Below, piece by piece: positions 54,090-61,393 of a stretch of 64,000 nt of DNA (position 1 is the first letter of the stretch; each line of letters opens with the position of its first letter). Where the stretch lies: positions 1-64,000 of the forward strand of contig JBCBZW010000004.1 of the NCBI GenBank assembly GCA_039815145.1. The letters are read 5' to 3'. The stretch is from Pseudomonadota bacterium (GTDB lineage: Bacteria; Pseudomonadota; Gammaproteobacteria; Steroidobacterales; JBCBZW01). The position numbers were made by a program, and so were the translations under genes. Under the pieces are notes generated by a model. It was not told the DNA's origin. It saw only the letters and a program-made list of their open reading frames with translations, and ran no database searches.

Positions 54090-55385
54090 TCAACGGCGCC
54101 CGCCGGCCATGGCGGTGGCCTCCGGCAGGGCGCGAAGGCGCAGCATCGCCGCCACGCCGACGATCGGACCCAGCGCCAGCAGGGCCATGGCCATCGGCCA
54201 GCTCGCGCGCTCGGCCACCACGGGGAGGAGCTGGATGCTCACCATCGTGAGGAGAAAGCCCAGCGCCGTCTGCAGCGTGAGGGCGGTGCCGATGCGATGG
54301 GGTGGCGTGAGTTCGCTGACCGCGGCGCTGAACTGGGCGCTGTCGGCGATTACAGCCGCACCCCACACCAGGCAGATCGCCGAGAGCAGGGGCGGATGGG
54401 AGAAGCTCGCAGCGGCGCCGAGGGCGGCCAGCCCCGACAGACCCATCGCGATGGCGGTGACCGCCGTGCGACCGAGGCGGTCCGCAAACCAGCCGGCCAC
54501 GACGCAGGCAGGTGCGCCGATGGCGATCGTGGCGAAGGCGACCCAGCGTGCGTTGCTTTCCGGGAGTCCCTGCGAAGCGAAGGATAGCGATAGGTAAAGC
54601 GGCACCCAGGTCCACATGGCGTACAGCTCCCACATGTGGCCAAGGTAGCCGAGGTTGGCCAGGCGCACGTCACGGGCGCCGAGAAGGGCCGGCACCTCGC
54701 CCCAGCGAAAGGCACCGCTGCCGGGCGGGGCGGCGAAGGGGCCGAGCCGCAGGGGCAGGGCGAGGGCGGCGCCCAGGAGTGCCAGTAAGCTCGCACCGAG
54801 CACGATCATTCGCCAGGCCGGCAGGGCGCTGCCGCCGGCATCGGCGAGGGTGGCGTTGAGCAGGTGAGGCATGGAGGAGCCCACCGTGAGCGCCCCGATC
54901 AGCATGCCGACGAAGAGGCCGCGCCGCTTGCGCGTCCAGCTGGCGACCAGCTTCATGCCCGGGGGGTACACGCCCGCGAGGAGCATGCCCGTGAGGCCGC
55001 GCAGGACCAGCGCCCCTTCGAAGCCCGTGCCGGGCAGGGTGATCGCCGCGTTGGCCAGGGCCGCGAGGGCGGCACTCACGGCGATCAGCGTGCGCGTCGG
55101 CAGGCGATCGGCGAGCCCGGTGAATGCGCTCGCCAGGGCGCCCAGGACGAACCCCAGCTGCACGCTGGCCGTGAGCCAGCCCGACTGACCGCCAGCCAGG
55201 GCCCACTCCTCGGCGAGTTGCGGCACCACCGCCGAGGCGGAGAACCACAGTCCCATGGCGAGGAGCACGCTGGCCCCGAGCAGGGCGTACTGGCCCTCGG
55301 GTTCGGGCTGCTCCTCGGCTCGGGGGGCATCGAGTGGATCGGTCAGACGGGTGCCTCCGCTGGGATACGTGCAAAGCGATCGCAC
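54090..55385 (-). CDS. Major facilitator superfamily transporter
   Basis: A 431-residue protein with 12 predicted helices. MFS features include FTGLADRLPTRTLI (loop 2-3 motif A form), LRGLTGMLLAGVYPPGMKLVASWTRKRRGLFVGMLIGALTVGSS and the second-half loop AGWFADRLGRTAVTA. Substrate unknown. The frame opens at GTG 55385 with no ribosome-binding site; GGAGG lies 7 bases before a CTG codon (55346), which would give LTDPLDAPRAEEQ as the N terminus, so an unusual CTG start is possible. Confidence 0.88.
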   Translation of the reverse strand: MRSLCTYPSGGTRLTDPLDAPRAEEQPEPEGQYALLGASVLLAMGLWFSASAVVPQLAEEWALAGGQSGWLTASVQLGFVLGALASAFTGLADRLPTRTLIAVSAALAALANAAITLPGTGFEGALVLRGLTGMLLAGVYPPGMKLVASWTRKRRGLFVGMLIGALTVGSSMPHLLNATLADAGGSALPAWRMIVLGASLLALLGAALALPLRLGPFAAPPGSGAFRWGEVPALLGARDVRLANLGYLGHMWELYAMWTWVPLYLSLSFASQGLPESNARWVAFATIAIGAPACVVAGWFADRLGRTAVTAIAMGLSGLAALGAAASFSHPPLLSAICLVWGAAVIADSAQFSAAVSELTPPHRIGTALTLQTALGFLLTMVSIQLLPVVAERASWPMAMALLALGPIVGVAAMLRLRALPEATAMAGGRR

Positions 55386-55456
55386 GCGATCCTAGCATTC
55401 GCTAGGGTGAGTCATCGTCGGCCCCATCCATTCGCCGCCACGGTGCAGGAAGAGGG

Positions 55457-56677
55457 ATGCCCAACATCATGTCCAGCACACCACCGCCAGCGTCGCCTTC
55501 GCCGACCCCACAGGCGATGATCATTGCCCACCGCGGAGCAAGCGCGCGGGCCCCGGAGCACACGCTGGCGGCCTATCGCGAGGCGATTCGCGCAGGCGCC
55601 GACTTCATCGAGCCCGATCTGGTGCTCACGCGCGATGGCGTGCTGGTGGCACGCCATGAGAACAGCCTCGACGACACGACCAACGTGGCTGAGCTCGCGC
55701 ACTTCGCGAACCGCCGAACGACCAAGCGCGTGGACGGCGAGGCGCGCACCGACTGGTTCGCCGAAGACTTCACCCTGGCCGAGCTGCGCACCCTGCGCGC
55801 GCGCGAGCGCCTGCCCGAGCTTCGCCCTCAGAACGACGCTCGCTTCCCCGCCGAGACCATTCCCACCCTGGCTGAAATCATCGCCCTCGTGCGCGAGCTC
55901 GAAGGGGCGGACAGGGCGGTTGGAATCTACCCGGAGACCAAGCACCCCACCTATTTCTCCCATGAGGGGCACCACCTCGACGGCACCGCGATTGCACAGT
56001 CCATCAGCCAGATGCTCATCGATACGCTGAAGGCGGAGGACTTCGTCGACCCGGCTCGCGTCTACATCCAGTCCTTCGAAATCGAGAATCTGCTGCAGCT
56101 CGCCCATCGCATCATGCCAACGGCGGGGGTCAAGCTGCCGCTGGTGCAACTGCTCGGCGATCTGGGCAACGCGCCCGAGCCCCCCGCCCTCGCGTTTGCG
56201 CACCCCTGGGACACGGTCTACCACGCCCGCGCGGGCCACGATCCCGGCGAGGTGTACGGTGCATTGGCCGCCGCTGTGGGGATGCAACGCGGGGAGGCGC
56301 TCACCTACGCATCGATGGTGTCCTGTGACGCCCTGTCTGCCTTGGGCGATAGCTACGCGGATGCACTCGGACCGTGGCTTACGGCCCTGTTGCCGAGGGA
56401 GACTGCGGGACCCGGGTCACCGCTGCCGCGGTTGACCGGCGAGGTGCATCCGTTGCTCGCCGCCGCCAAGGGCCTGGGCCTCGCCGTACACGCCTACACG
56501 CTGCGTCCCGAGGCGCCCTTCCGCGTGCTGGGCGAGCACGGCGACGTGCTGAGTGCGGAGCGGGAGTTAGCAATCTTGTTGACGCACGGGGTGGATGGCG
56601 TCTTCGCGGATGATCCGGGCCCCGCTGTCCTCTCGCGTCGAGGGTTCGCAGACGACGGCGGGCCAACCACGCCCTAA
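55457..56677 (+). CDS. Glycerophosphodiester phosphodiesterase
   Basis: A 406-residue enzyme that splits glycerophosphodiesters to glycerol-3-phosphate and an alcohol. The GDPD domain begins IIAHRGASARAPEHTLAAY (catalytic HRG), continues ADFIEPDLVLTRDGVLVARHE and, near the C terminus, VHAYTLRPEAPF and ILLTHGVDGVFADDPG, typical of GlpQ. There is no convincing signal peptide; the N terminus is Pro/Ser-rich. ATG 55457 is used, with ATG 55469 an alternative. It may recycle the head groups left by phospholipases such as the VolA-like lipase. Confidence 0.9.
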   Translation: MPNIMSSTPPPASPSPTPQAMIIAHRGASARAPEHTLAAYREAIRAGADFIEPDLVLTRDGVLVARHENSLDDTTNVAELAHFANRRTTKRVDGEARTDWFAEDFTLAELRTLRARERLPELRPQNDARFPAETIPTLAEIIALVRELEGADRAVGIYPETKHPTYFSHEGHHLDGTAIAQSISQMLIDTLKAEDFVDPARVYIQSFEIENLLQLAHRIMPTAGVKLPLVQLLGDLGNAPEPPALAFAHPWDTVYHARAGHDPGEVYGALAAAVGMQRGEALTYASMVSCDALSALGDSYADALGPWLTALLPRETAGPGSPLPRLTGEVHPLLAAAKGLGLAVHAYTLRPEAPFRVLGEHGDVLSAERELAILLTHGVDGVFADDPGPAVLSRRGFADDGGPTTP

Positions 56678-56703
56678 CATGACAGGACACTAGCGCCACC
56701 GCC

Positions 56704-57954
56704 TCACCAGCGCATGGCCACCTTGATGTCCATGCGCTGATCGTGATCGCGGGGCCGGTCGGGGGTGCTGGAGACCGATCCCTGCCATTGCATGACGAGC
56801 GACGGCGCCGCGCGCGGCATGCGCTCGACGAGCCAACGCGAGAGATCCACGCCCAGGTGGAGCCGGTCGGTGCGCCCGACGGCCGGTGGGGCGTACAGGG
56901 GGGCAGCTGCGCTTGAGCTGCTCCAGCGGGCGAAGGCGGTGCCGCCGTTCAACTCGCGCGCGATGGAGGCGTTGGCCGCCCACTGCAAGGCGGAGTCCGT
57001 TGCGCGCAGGGTTGGATCAGTCGCCGCGGCACCCTGCTGGTGGCGCAGCGATGCCTGCGCGGCCGTGCGCCAGGCGCCGAGCCTGCGTTGATGTTGCCAT
57101 TGGAATCGATAGGTGTGCGTGGCGCGTGGCGCGCCGATGGGGCGGGCGGCGAGCTGCTCGAGACGAATCGTATCGCTGCCGACGGTATCTTCGCGACGGT
57201 AGCTGAGCTCGAGGGCGGACGCCGCGCCGTCGCTCCCGACGCCCTCGCCAGCGGACGCTGGCAGCTTGCAGCCCTTGGCCCGCAAGCGCACGGATCTCCC
57301 CTCGGCGCCGGGCTTGAGGGTCATCGACGCCGAGGTGTCACAGCGCAGCCCCGTGGCGCCGTCGACCTGGTCCGCGCGAGGCGCGCGCATGTGCAACTCG
57401 ATATCCGCGCGGGGCGATTGCCAGCGCAACTCCGTGCTTTCCTCGCCCTGCAGGCGCACGCCGTGGACGGTCCAGCGCTGCTGCGTCGTCAGGCGATGCT
57501 CGAGCACGGCGGGATGGCCGCCTATCGTGGCCAGGCGCAGGCCCCAGCGCTGCTCGCGCTGCTCCGCCGCGAGGGTGTGCAGGCGTGCCGCCTCGTCGGC
57601 CGGGGCGCGGAGGATGTCGCCGGTGTCGAAGGCGTATCGCAACTCGTAGCGCAGTCGCCCGTCGAGGCCCGTGAGGTTCAGTTGGCTGGCAAACAGCGGG
57701 GTCGTGCCGTTGGCGGCCCCGGCGGGCGCTTGGCCGGTCACGGTCAGATCGAGTTCGCCGAGCGTGTGGCGATGGGATTCGGCGAGTTCCAGGCGCAGGC
57801 ACGACGACGCGCCCGCGGGGACGGCGCAGCTTTGGGCGTGAGCGAAGGGAGGCGCGAGGGCCACGATCCCGATCGCAAGCAGGCCGCCAAGCCTTAGATG
57901 TCCAGCCATCGTGAGCGCGCGAGTCGGGTGGCTGCGGCGCGTGTGCCAGATCAT
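56704..57954 (-). CDS. Exported protein, probably periplasmic or outer membrane, unknown
   Basis: A 416-residue protein. ATG 57954 (GGAG 10 bases upstream) gives an Arg-rich N-region then the signal peptide LGGLLAIGIVALAPPFAHA. The mature part is strand-rich with many Arg and Gln (LHTLAAEQREQRWGLRLATIGG, HRLTTQQRWTVHGVRLQGEEST) and a C-terminal segment ending DQRMDIKVAMRW, an aromatic end as in outer-membrane barrels. A pair of cysteines near the N terminus (SCAVPAGASSC) may form a disulfide. Not recognised. Confidence 0.65.
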   Translation of the reverse strand: MIWHTRRSHPTRALTMAGHLRLGGLLAIGIVALAPPFAHAQSCAVPAGASSCLRLELAESHRHTLGELDLTVTGQAPAGAANGTTPLFASQLNLTGLDGRLRYELRYAFDTGDILRAPADEAARLHTLAAEQREQRWGLRLATIGGHPAVLEHRLTTQQRWTVHGVRLQGEESTELRWQSPRADIELHMRAPRADQVDGATGLRCDTSASMTLKPGAEGRSVRLRAKGCKLPASAGEGVGSDGAASALELSYRREDTVGSDTIRLEQLAARPIGAPRATHTYRFQWQHQRRLGAWRTAAQASLRHQQGAAATDPTLRATDSALQWAANASIARELNGGTAFARWSSSSAAAPLYAPPAVGRTDRLHLGVDLSRWLVERMPRAAPSLVMQWQGSVSSTPDRPRDHDQRMDIKVAMRW

Positions 57955-58129
57955 CCCTGCCGTTCTCCGAAGCGAGGTGTTTGCGAGCTTCGAGTTAACT
58001 ACTCCCCGTGGCCGGGAGTCGTGATGGTCGTCACATCGTGTGGTCGTGATTCGGCCGCTCAACCGGCTTGCGGCGCTGCTATGCGCCAGGCACTGTTCGG
58101 GGAAGGCGGCCGGGGATGGAGCGAGGCGG

Positions 58130-59362
58130 ATGGATAGGGAAGAGCACGCGCGAGAGGATGGCCTCAGCACCCTCGCCGTGGCCAACTATCGCTCCCTGCG
58201 TGAGTTGATCGCGCCCTTGGGCGGGCTGAACGTGGTCTGTGGCCCCAACGGCAGCGGTAAGTCCAATCTCTATCGCGCCCTGCGCCTGCTGGCCGCCGCG
58301 GCGAGCGATGGTCCCGTAGCCCCGCTCGCGCGTGAAGGTGGCCTGTCTTCCGTGCTGTGGGCCGGGCCGGAAACCGTCGGCGCCCGCATGCGCCGCGGCG
58401 AAGTGCCCGTGCAGGGGCAACCACGCCAGCACGTGGTGCGCCTTCGCCTGGGATTCGGCGGTGAGGACTTCGGCTACGCGATCGGTCTGGGCTTGCCCGA
58501 ATCCACCCCACAGGTGGTGCTGGCCGACGGCAGCCGACGCACGTCGCATTTCGGCCGGGATCCTCTGATCAAGCACGAGTGCATCTGGGCGGGGCCCGCC
58601 TGGCGTCCCGCCTCGACCTTGCTCGAACGGCGCGGTCCGATGGTGCGTGTTCGCCGCGGCCGCGAGTGGCACGTGGTGACCCAGCACATGAGCGGCTTCG
58701 ACAGCGTGCTCACGCACCTCGCCGATCCTGACCAGGCGCCCGAAGTACTCACCCTGCGAGAGCGCATGCGTGCGTGGCGCTTTTACGATCACCTTCGCAC
58801 CGACGCCGATGCCCCCGCGCGCCAGCCCCAGGTGGGCACGCGCACCACGGCGCTGGACGACGAGGGCCGCCACCTCGCCGCCGCCTTGGAGACGATTCGC
58901 GAGATCGGTGATGTCGCGGCCCTGGACGACGCCATCGACTACGCGTTCCCCGGAGCAGCGGTGGACGTGCAGGCGAGCGAGGCGGGTTGGCTGTCCGTGC
59001 GCCTCAACCAGCCGGGGCTGCTGCGCCCCCTCGACGCGAGCGAGCTGTCCGACGGCACGCTGCGCTACCTGCTACTGGTAGCGGCGCTGCTCACGCCACG
59101 ACCGCCGCCCCTGATGGTGCTGAACGAGCCGGAAACGAGTCTGCACCCGGACCTATTGCCTGCCTTAGCCAGACTGATCACCACCGCATCGGCGCGCACT
59201 CAGGTGTGGGTGGTCTCCCACGCCTCGCGTCTGATCGCCGCGCTGGAAGCCGCGCCGCACTGCCAGACCTTGCAGCTCGAGCGCGAGCTGGGTGAGACGG
59301 CGGTGTGCGGTCAGTCGATGCTCGATCAGCCGACCTGGCGCTGGCCCGAAGGGCGCAAGTAG
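58130..59362 (+). CDS. AAA ATPase of the RecF/OLD-like type
   Basis: A 410-residue ATPase of the ABC/SMC class. Walker A is GPNGSGKSN near residue 36, preceded by VANYRSLRELIAPLGGLNVV (the RecF-like start), the signature loop is ASELSDGTLRYLLLVAAL and Walker B is PPLMVLNEPETSLHPDLLP, with the H-loop VVSHASRLIAAL. No TOPRIM or nuclease domain follows, so it is not a full OLD protein. Such predicted ATPases occur alone or with nucleases in repair or defence; no such partner adjoins it here. Confidence 0.85.
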   Translation: MDREEHAREDGLSTLAVANYRSLRELIAPLGGLNVVCGPNGSGKSNLYRALRLLAAAASDGPVAPLAREGGLSSVLWAGPETVGARMRRGEVPVQGQPRQHVVRLRLGFGGEDFGYAIGLGLPESTPQVVLADGSRRTSHFGRDPLIKHECIWAGPAWRPASTLLERRGPMVRVRRGREWHVVTQHMSGFDSVLTHLADPDQAPEVLTLRERMRAWRFYDHLRTDADAPARQPQVGTRTTALDDEGRHLAAALETIREIGDVAALDDAIDYAFPGAAVDVQASEAGWLSVRLNQPGLLRPLDASELSDGTLRYLLLVAALLTPRPPPLMVLNEPETSLHPDLLPALARLITTASARTQVWVVSHASRLIAALEAAPHCQTLQLERELGETAVCGQSMLDQPTWRWPEGRK

Positions 59363-59394
59363 AGCTGGTCATCATCCGTGACGATGACCAGCTC
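59362..59394. terminator. Perfect 12-base hairpin after the AAA ATPase
   Basis: GAGCTGGTCATC (59362-59373) pairs perfectly with GATGACCAGCTC (59383-59394) across a 9-base loop. The stem begins in the last base of the ATPase stop codon. There is no T-tract. It separates the ATPase from the next operon and could be a terminator. Confidence 0.6.
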
Positions 59395-59396
59395 GC

Positions 59397-59416
59397 ACTT
59401 TATGGCGAAAAGTACT
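59397..59416. promoter_or_regulatory. Candidate operator box 1 (ACTYTRTRGYGMAAAGTACT)
   Basis: ACTTTATGGCGAAAAGTACT lies 44 bases before the start of the membrane protein gene. It is an imperfect dyad (ACTTT...AAAGT) followed by ACT, and matches the box at 60486-60505 at 15 of 20 positions, most differences being transitions. A shared box before the operon and before uppS suggests control by the winged-helix regulator encoded between them. Confidence 0.55.
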
Positions 59417-59460
59417 CTGTAGCATTGACCCCAGGTAGGCGTTTCGATAGGGTCGCGACC

Positions 59461-60066
59461 ATGGCTACCCCTCAGACTCAAGCCCCGACGGCGTTGCGCA
59501 GCGCGGCTGAAGTCAATCTGCGCTACATCCGCGCCACCATGGCGTCGGGCGGTGCCTTCACCTCCGTGTCCGGAGCGGCGACGGTCTTCGCTGGGGTGAT
59601 GGCGTGCGTGGCGGGTATCCTGACCCTCAGCATGGCCTCGCTCGCCGACTGGTGGCCGTTCATCTGGCTCGCTGCTGCCGCTATCGCCGGTCCGGCGGGC
59701 ATCTTCATGATGATGCGCAAGGCGGCACGCAATGGCGCGAGCATGGTGGCGCAGGGGGTAGGGCGACGCTTCCTGTTCGCGCTGCTGCCCGGCTTTTTGG
59801 CCTGTGGCACTTTGTCGATCGCGATGCTCTCGCGCGGACAGCTGACGCTGGTGGCGGCGACTTGGTTGTTGGGCTATGGCGCCAGCGTATGTGCCGCCGG
59901 CGCCGTGTCCGTGCGTGCGGTCCGCGTGCTCGGACTGCTGTGCCTCGCCTGTGGCCTGCCGTGCGTCGTGCTGGAGGTGCCTCAACAGCAGTATTGGCTA
60001 ATCGCCGGCTTCGGCCTGTCGCACATCGCTGTCGGCGCGTACATCTGGAGGGAGCACGGTGGCTGA
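59461..60066 (+). CDS. Six-helix inner-membrane protein of unknown function
   Basis: A 201-residue protein starting at ATG 59461. About six hydrophobic segments follow a polar N terminus (SAAEVNLRYIRATMASGGAF): VFAGVMACVAGILTLSMASL, WPFIWLAAAAIAGPAGIFMM, FALLPGFLACGTLSIAML, VAATWLLGYGASVCAAGAVS and others. The NLRYIR start is a small conserved pattern often found in genes that pair with a winged-helix regulator. It overlaps the regulator gene by 8 bases. Confidence 0.75.
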   Translation: MATPQTQAPTALRSAAEVNLRYIRATMASGGAFTSVSGAATVFAGVMACVAGILTLSMASLADWWPFIWLAAAAIAGPAGIFMMMRKAARNGASMVAQGVGRRFLFALLPGFLACGTLSIAMLSRGQLTLVAATWLLGYGASVCAAGAVSVRAVRVLGLLCLACGLPCVVLEVPQQQYWLIAGFGLSHIAVGAYIWREHGG

Positions 60067-60466
60067 GTCGAGCAAGCGTAGCGCCACGCGGAGATCGCCC
60101 GCAGAGGGAGAGGCGGGCGAGCGCAAGCGTGCAGCGCTCGATGCGGTGAGCAGCAGCATCGGCAAGGGGCCGGACAGCGATCACGACCGGCTGATCTACG
60201 AGCGTATTCGCCTCGGTATCGTCAGCGCGCTGGCAGTGCACGATATGCTGACGTTCTCCGAGTTGAAGCAACTGTTTGGTCTCACGGACGGCAATCTCGC
60301 CGGCCATGCGCGCAAGCTGGAACAGGCGGGCTACGTCTCCTGTCGCAAGGTGTTCGAGGGGCGCAGTCCGCGCAGCGAATACCGTCTGCTGGCGAAGGGC
60401 CGGCGGGCCCTCGAGCGCTACCTCGAGCACATGGAGTCACTGATCGCCGCGACCCGGCATAGCTGA
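60059..60466 (+). CDS. Winged-helix transcriptional regulator
   Basis: A 135-residue DNA-binding protein. The winged helix spans about residues 44-115: HDRLIYERIRLGIVSALAVH, LTFSELKQLFGLTDGNLAGHARKLEQAGYVSCRKVFEGRSPRSEYRLLAKGRRALERYL. The FGLTDGNLAGHARKL recognition helix and the SPRSEYRLL wing are characteristic of the HTH_27 type of MarR/ArsR-like regulators. It starts at GTG 60059 inside the membrane protein gene. Likely to act on the boxes at 59397-59416 and 60486-60505. Confidence 0.85.
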   Translation: MAESSKRSATRRSPAEGEAGERKRAALDAVSSSIGKGPDSDHDRLIYERIRLGIVSALAVHDMLTFSELKQLFGLTDGNLAGHARKLEQAGYVSCRKVFEGRSPRSEYRLLAKGRRALERYLEHMESLIAATRHS

Positions 60467-60485
60467 CCCCTTTCATTGCCTATTC

Positions 60486-60505
60486 ACTCTGTAGTGCAAA
60501 GTACT
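60486..60505. promoter_or_regulatory. Candidate operator box 2 (ACTYTRTRGYGMAAAGTACT)
   Basis: ACTCTGTAGTGCAAAGTACT ends immediately before the uppS ATG. The first 17 bases form an imperfect dyad (ACTCTG...CAAAGT). It matches box 1 before the membrane protein/regulator operon. Its position over the start codon, where no Shine-Dalgarno sequence is visible, suggests that binding would block uppS transcription or translation start. Confidence 0.55.
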
Positions 60506-61282
60506 ATGCGGAAAACACCGGCGCACGTCGCCATCATCATGGACGGCAACGGTCGCTGGGCCACCCGCCGAGGTCTGCCGCGAAGCGCCGGACACCGCCG
60601 GGGAGCCAAGGCCGTGCGCCGCATCGTCGAGTGTGCGGTCGAGCGGCAGGTGGCGGAACTCACCCTGTTCGCGTTCTCCAGTGACAACTGGCAGCGACCC
60701 CTCGGCGAGACGACCGTGCTCATGGCCCTGTTTCAGGAGTACCTGCGGCAGGAAGTGCGTACCTGCCTCGAGCAGGGGATCGCCCTCGAGGTGATCGGTC
60801 GACGCGATCGCCTGGGCAGGGCCTTGCGCGGCGCCATCGATGCGGCGGAGGCGGCCACCGCGGAGGGTGACCGTATGCGGCTGCGGATCGCCGTGGACTA
60901 CTCCAGCCGCGAGAGCGTCGAGCGCCTGGCGAGCGGCGGCGCGGTGGCCAACCGCCCGTCGATCCCCGGGCGACCGCCGTCGGAGAAATCCCATGACGCA
61001 TCTCACCTACGCGATCGCCTCGCCGCTCTCGTGCACGCCAGGCAGCCGATCAGCGATGTCGATCTGCTGATCCGCAGCGGCGGTGAGCGTCGTTTGAGTG
61101 ACTTTCTCCTGCTCGAGTGCGCCTACGCCGAGCTGCACTTCACCGACGTCCTGTGGCCGGATTTCACCGCACAAGACTTCGCCGACGCCATCGAGGCCTT
61201 CGCCCTGCGCAATCGGCGCTTTGGTCGCTTGGGCGACGCGCCCGCCACCGCCAAGGCTTCGAGGGTCCACCGCGCCCGCTGA
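60506..61282 (+). CDS. uppS: Isoprenyl transferase, UppS family
   Basis: A 258-residue cis-prenyltransferase making undecaprenyl or a related polyprenyl diphosphate from isopentenyl diphosphate. Conserved motifs: HVAIIMDGNGRWATRRGLPR, FAFSSDNWQRP, LRIAVDYSSRESV and RSGGERRLSDFLLLECAYAELHFTDVLWPDF. YSSR replaces the common YGGR of housekeeping UppS, a form seen in some second copies. It lacks the usual rpsB-tsf-frr-cdsA neighbours and stands behind the regulator genes, so it may be an additional, regulated copy. Confidence 0.9.
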   Translation: MRKTPAHVAIIMDGNGRWATRRGLPRSAGHRRGAKAVRRIVECAVERQVAELTLFAFSSDNWQRPLGETTVLMALFQEYLRQEVRTCLEQGIALEVIGRRDRLGRALRGAIDAAEAATAEGDRMRLRIAVDYSSRESVERLASGGAVANRPSIPGRPPSEKSHDASHLRDRLAALVHARQPISDVDLLIRSGGERRLSDFLLLECAYAELHFTDVLWPDFTAQDFADAIEAFALRNRRFGRLGDAPATAKASRVHRAR

Positions 61283-61311
61283 CCCTCGACCTGCTGCCGG
61301 CCGGGTGAAAA

Positions 61312-61343
61312 AAAGGGGCGAACCGCAAGCGGCTCGCCCCTTT
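61312..61343. terminator. Rho-independent terminator between uppS and the S8 protease
   Basis: AAAGGGGCGAACCGC pairs with GCGGCTCGCCCCTTT, a 15-base stem with one A-C mismatch. On the minus strand it is followed by a run of seven T bases, so it terminates the protease transcript; on the plus strand only TTT follows, giving a weaker signal for uppS. Confidence 0.9.
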
Positions 61344-61393
61344 GGTAACCGATGCCGGAACCTCGGGCTCCGACACCGGCCTATCGCTTCAGG

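Noticed and set aside
58040-58129. 30-codon upstream extension of the AAA ATPase.
   Set aside because: ATG 58130 has a GGAG site 8 bases upstream and precedes the normal RecF-like N terminus; the extension overlaps the promoter region.
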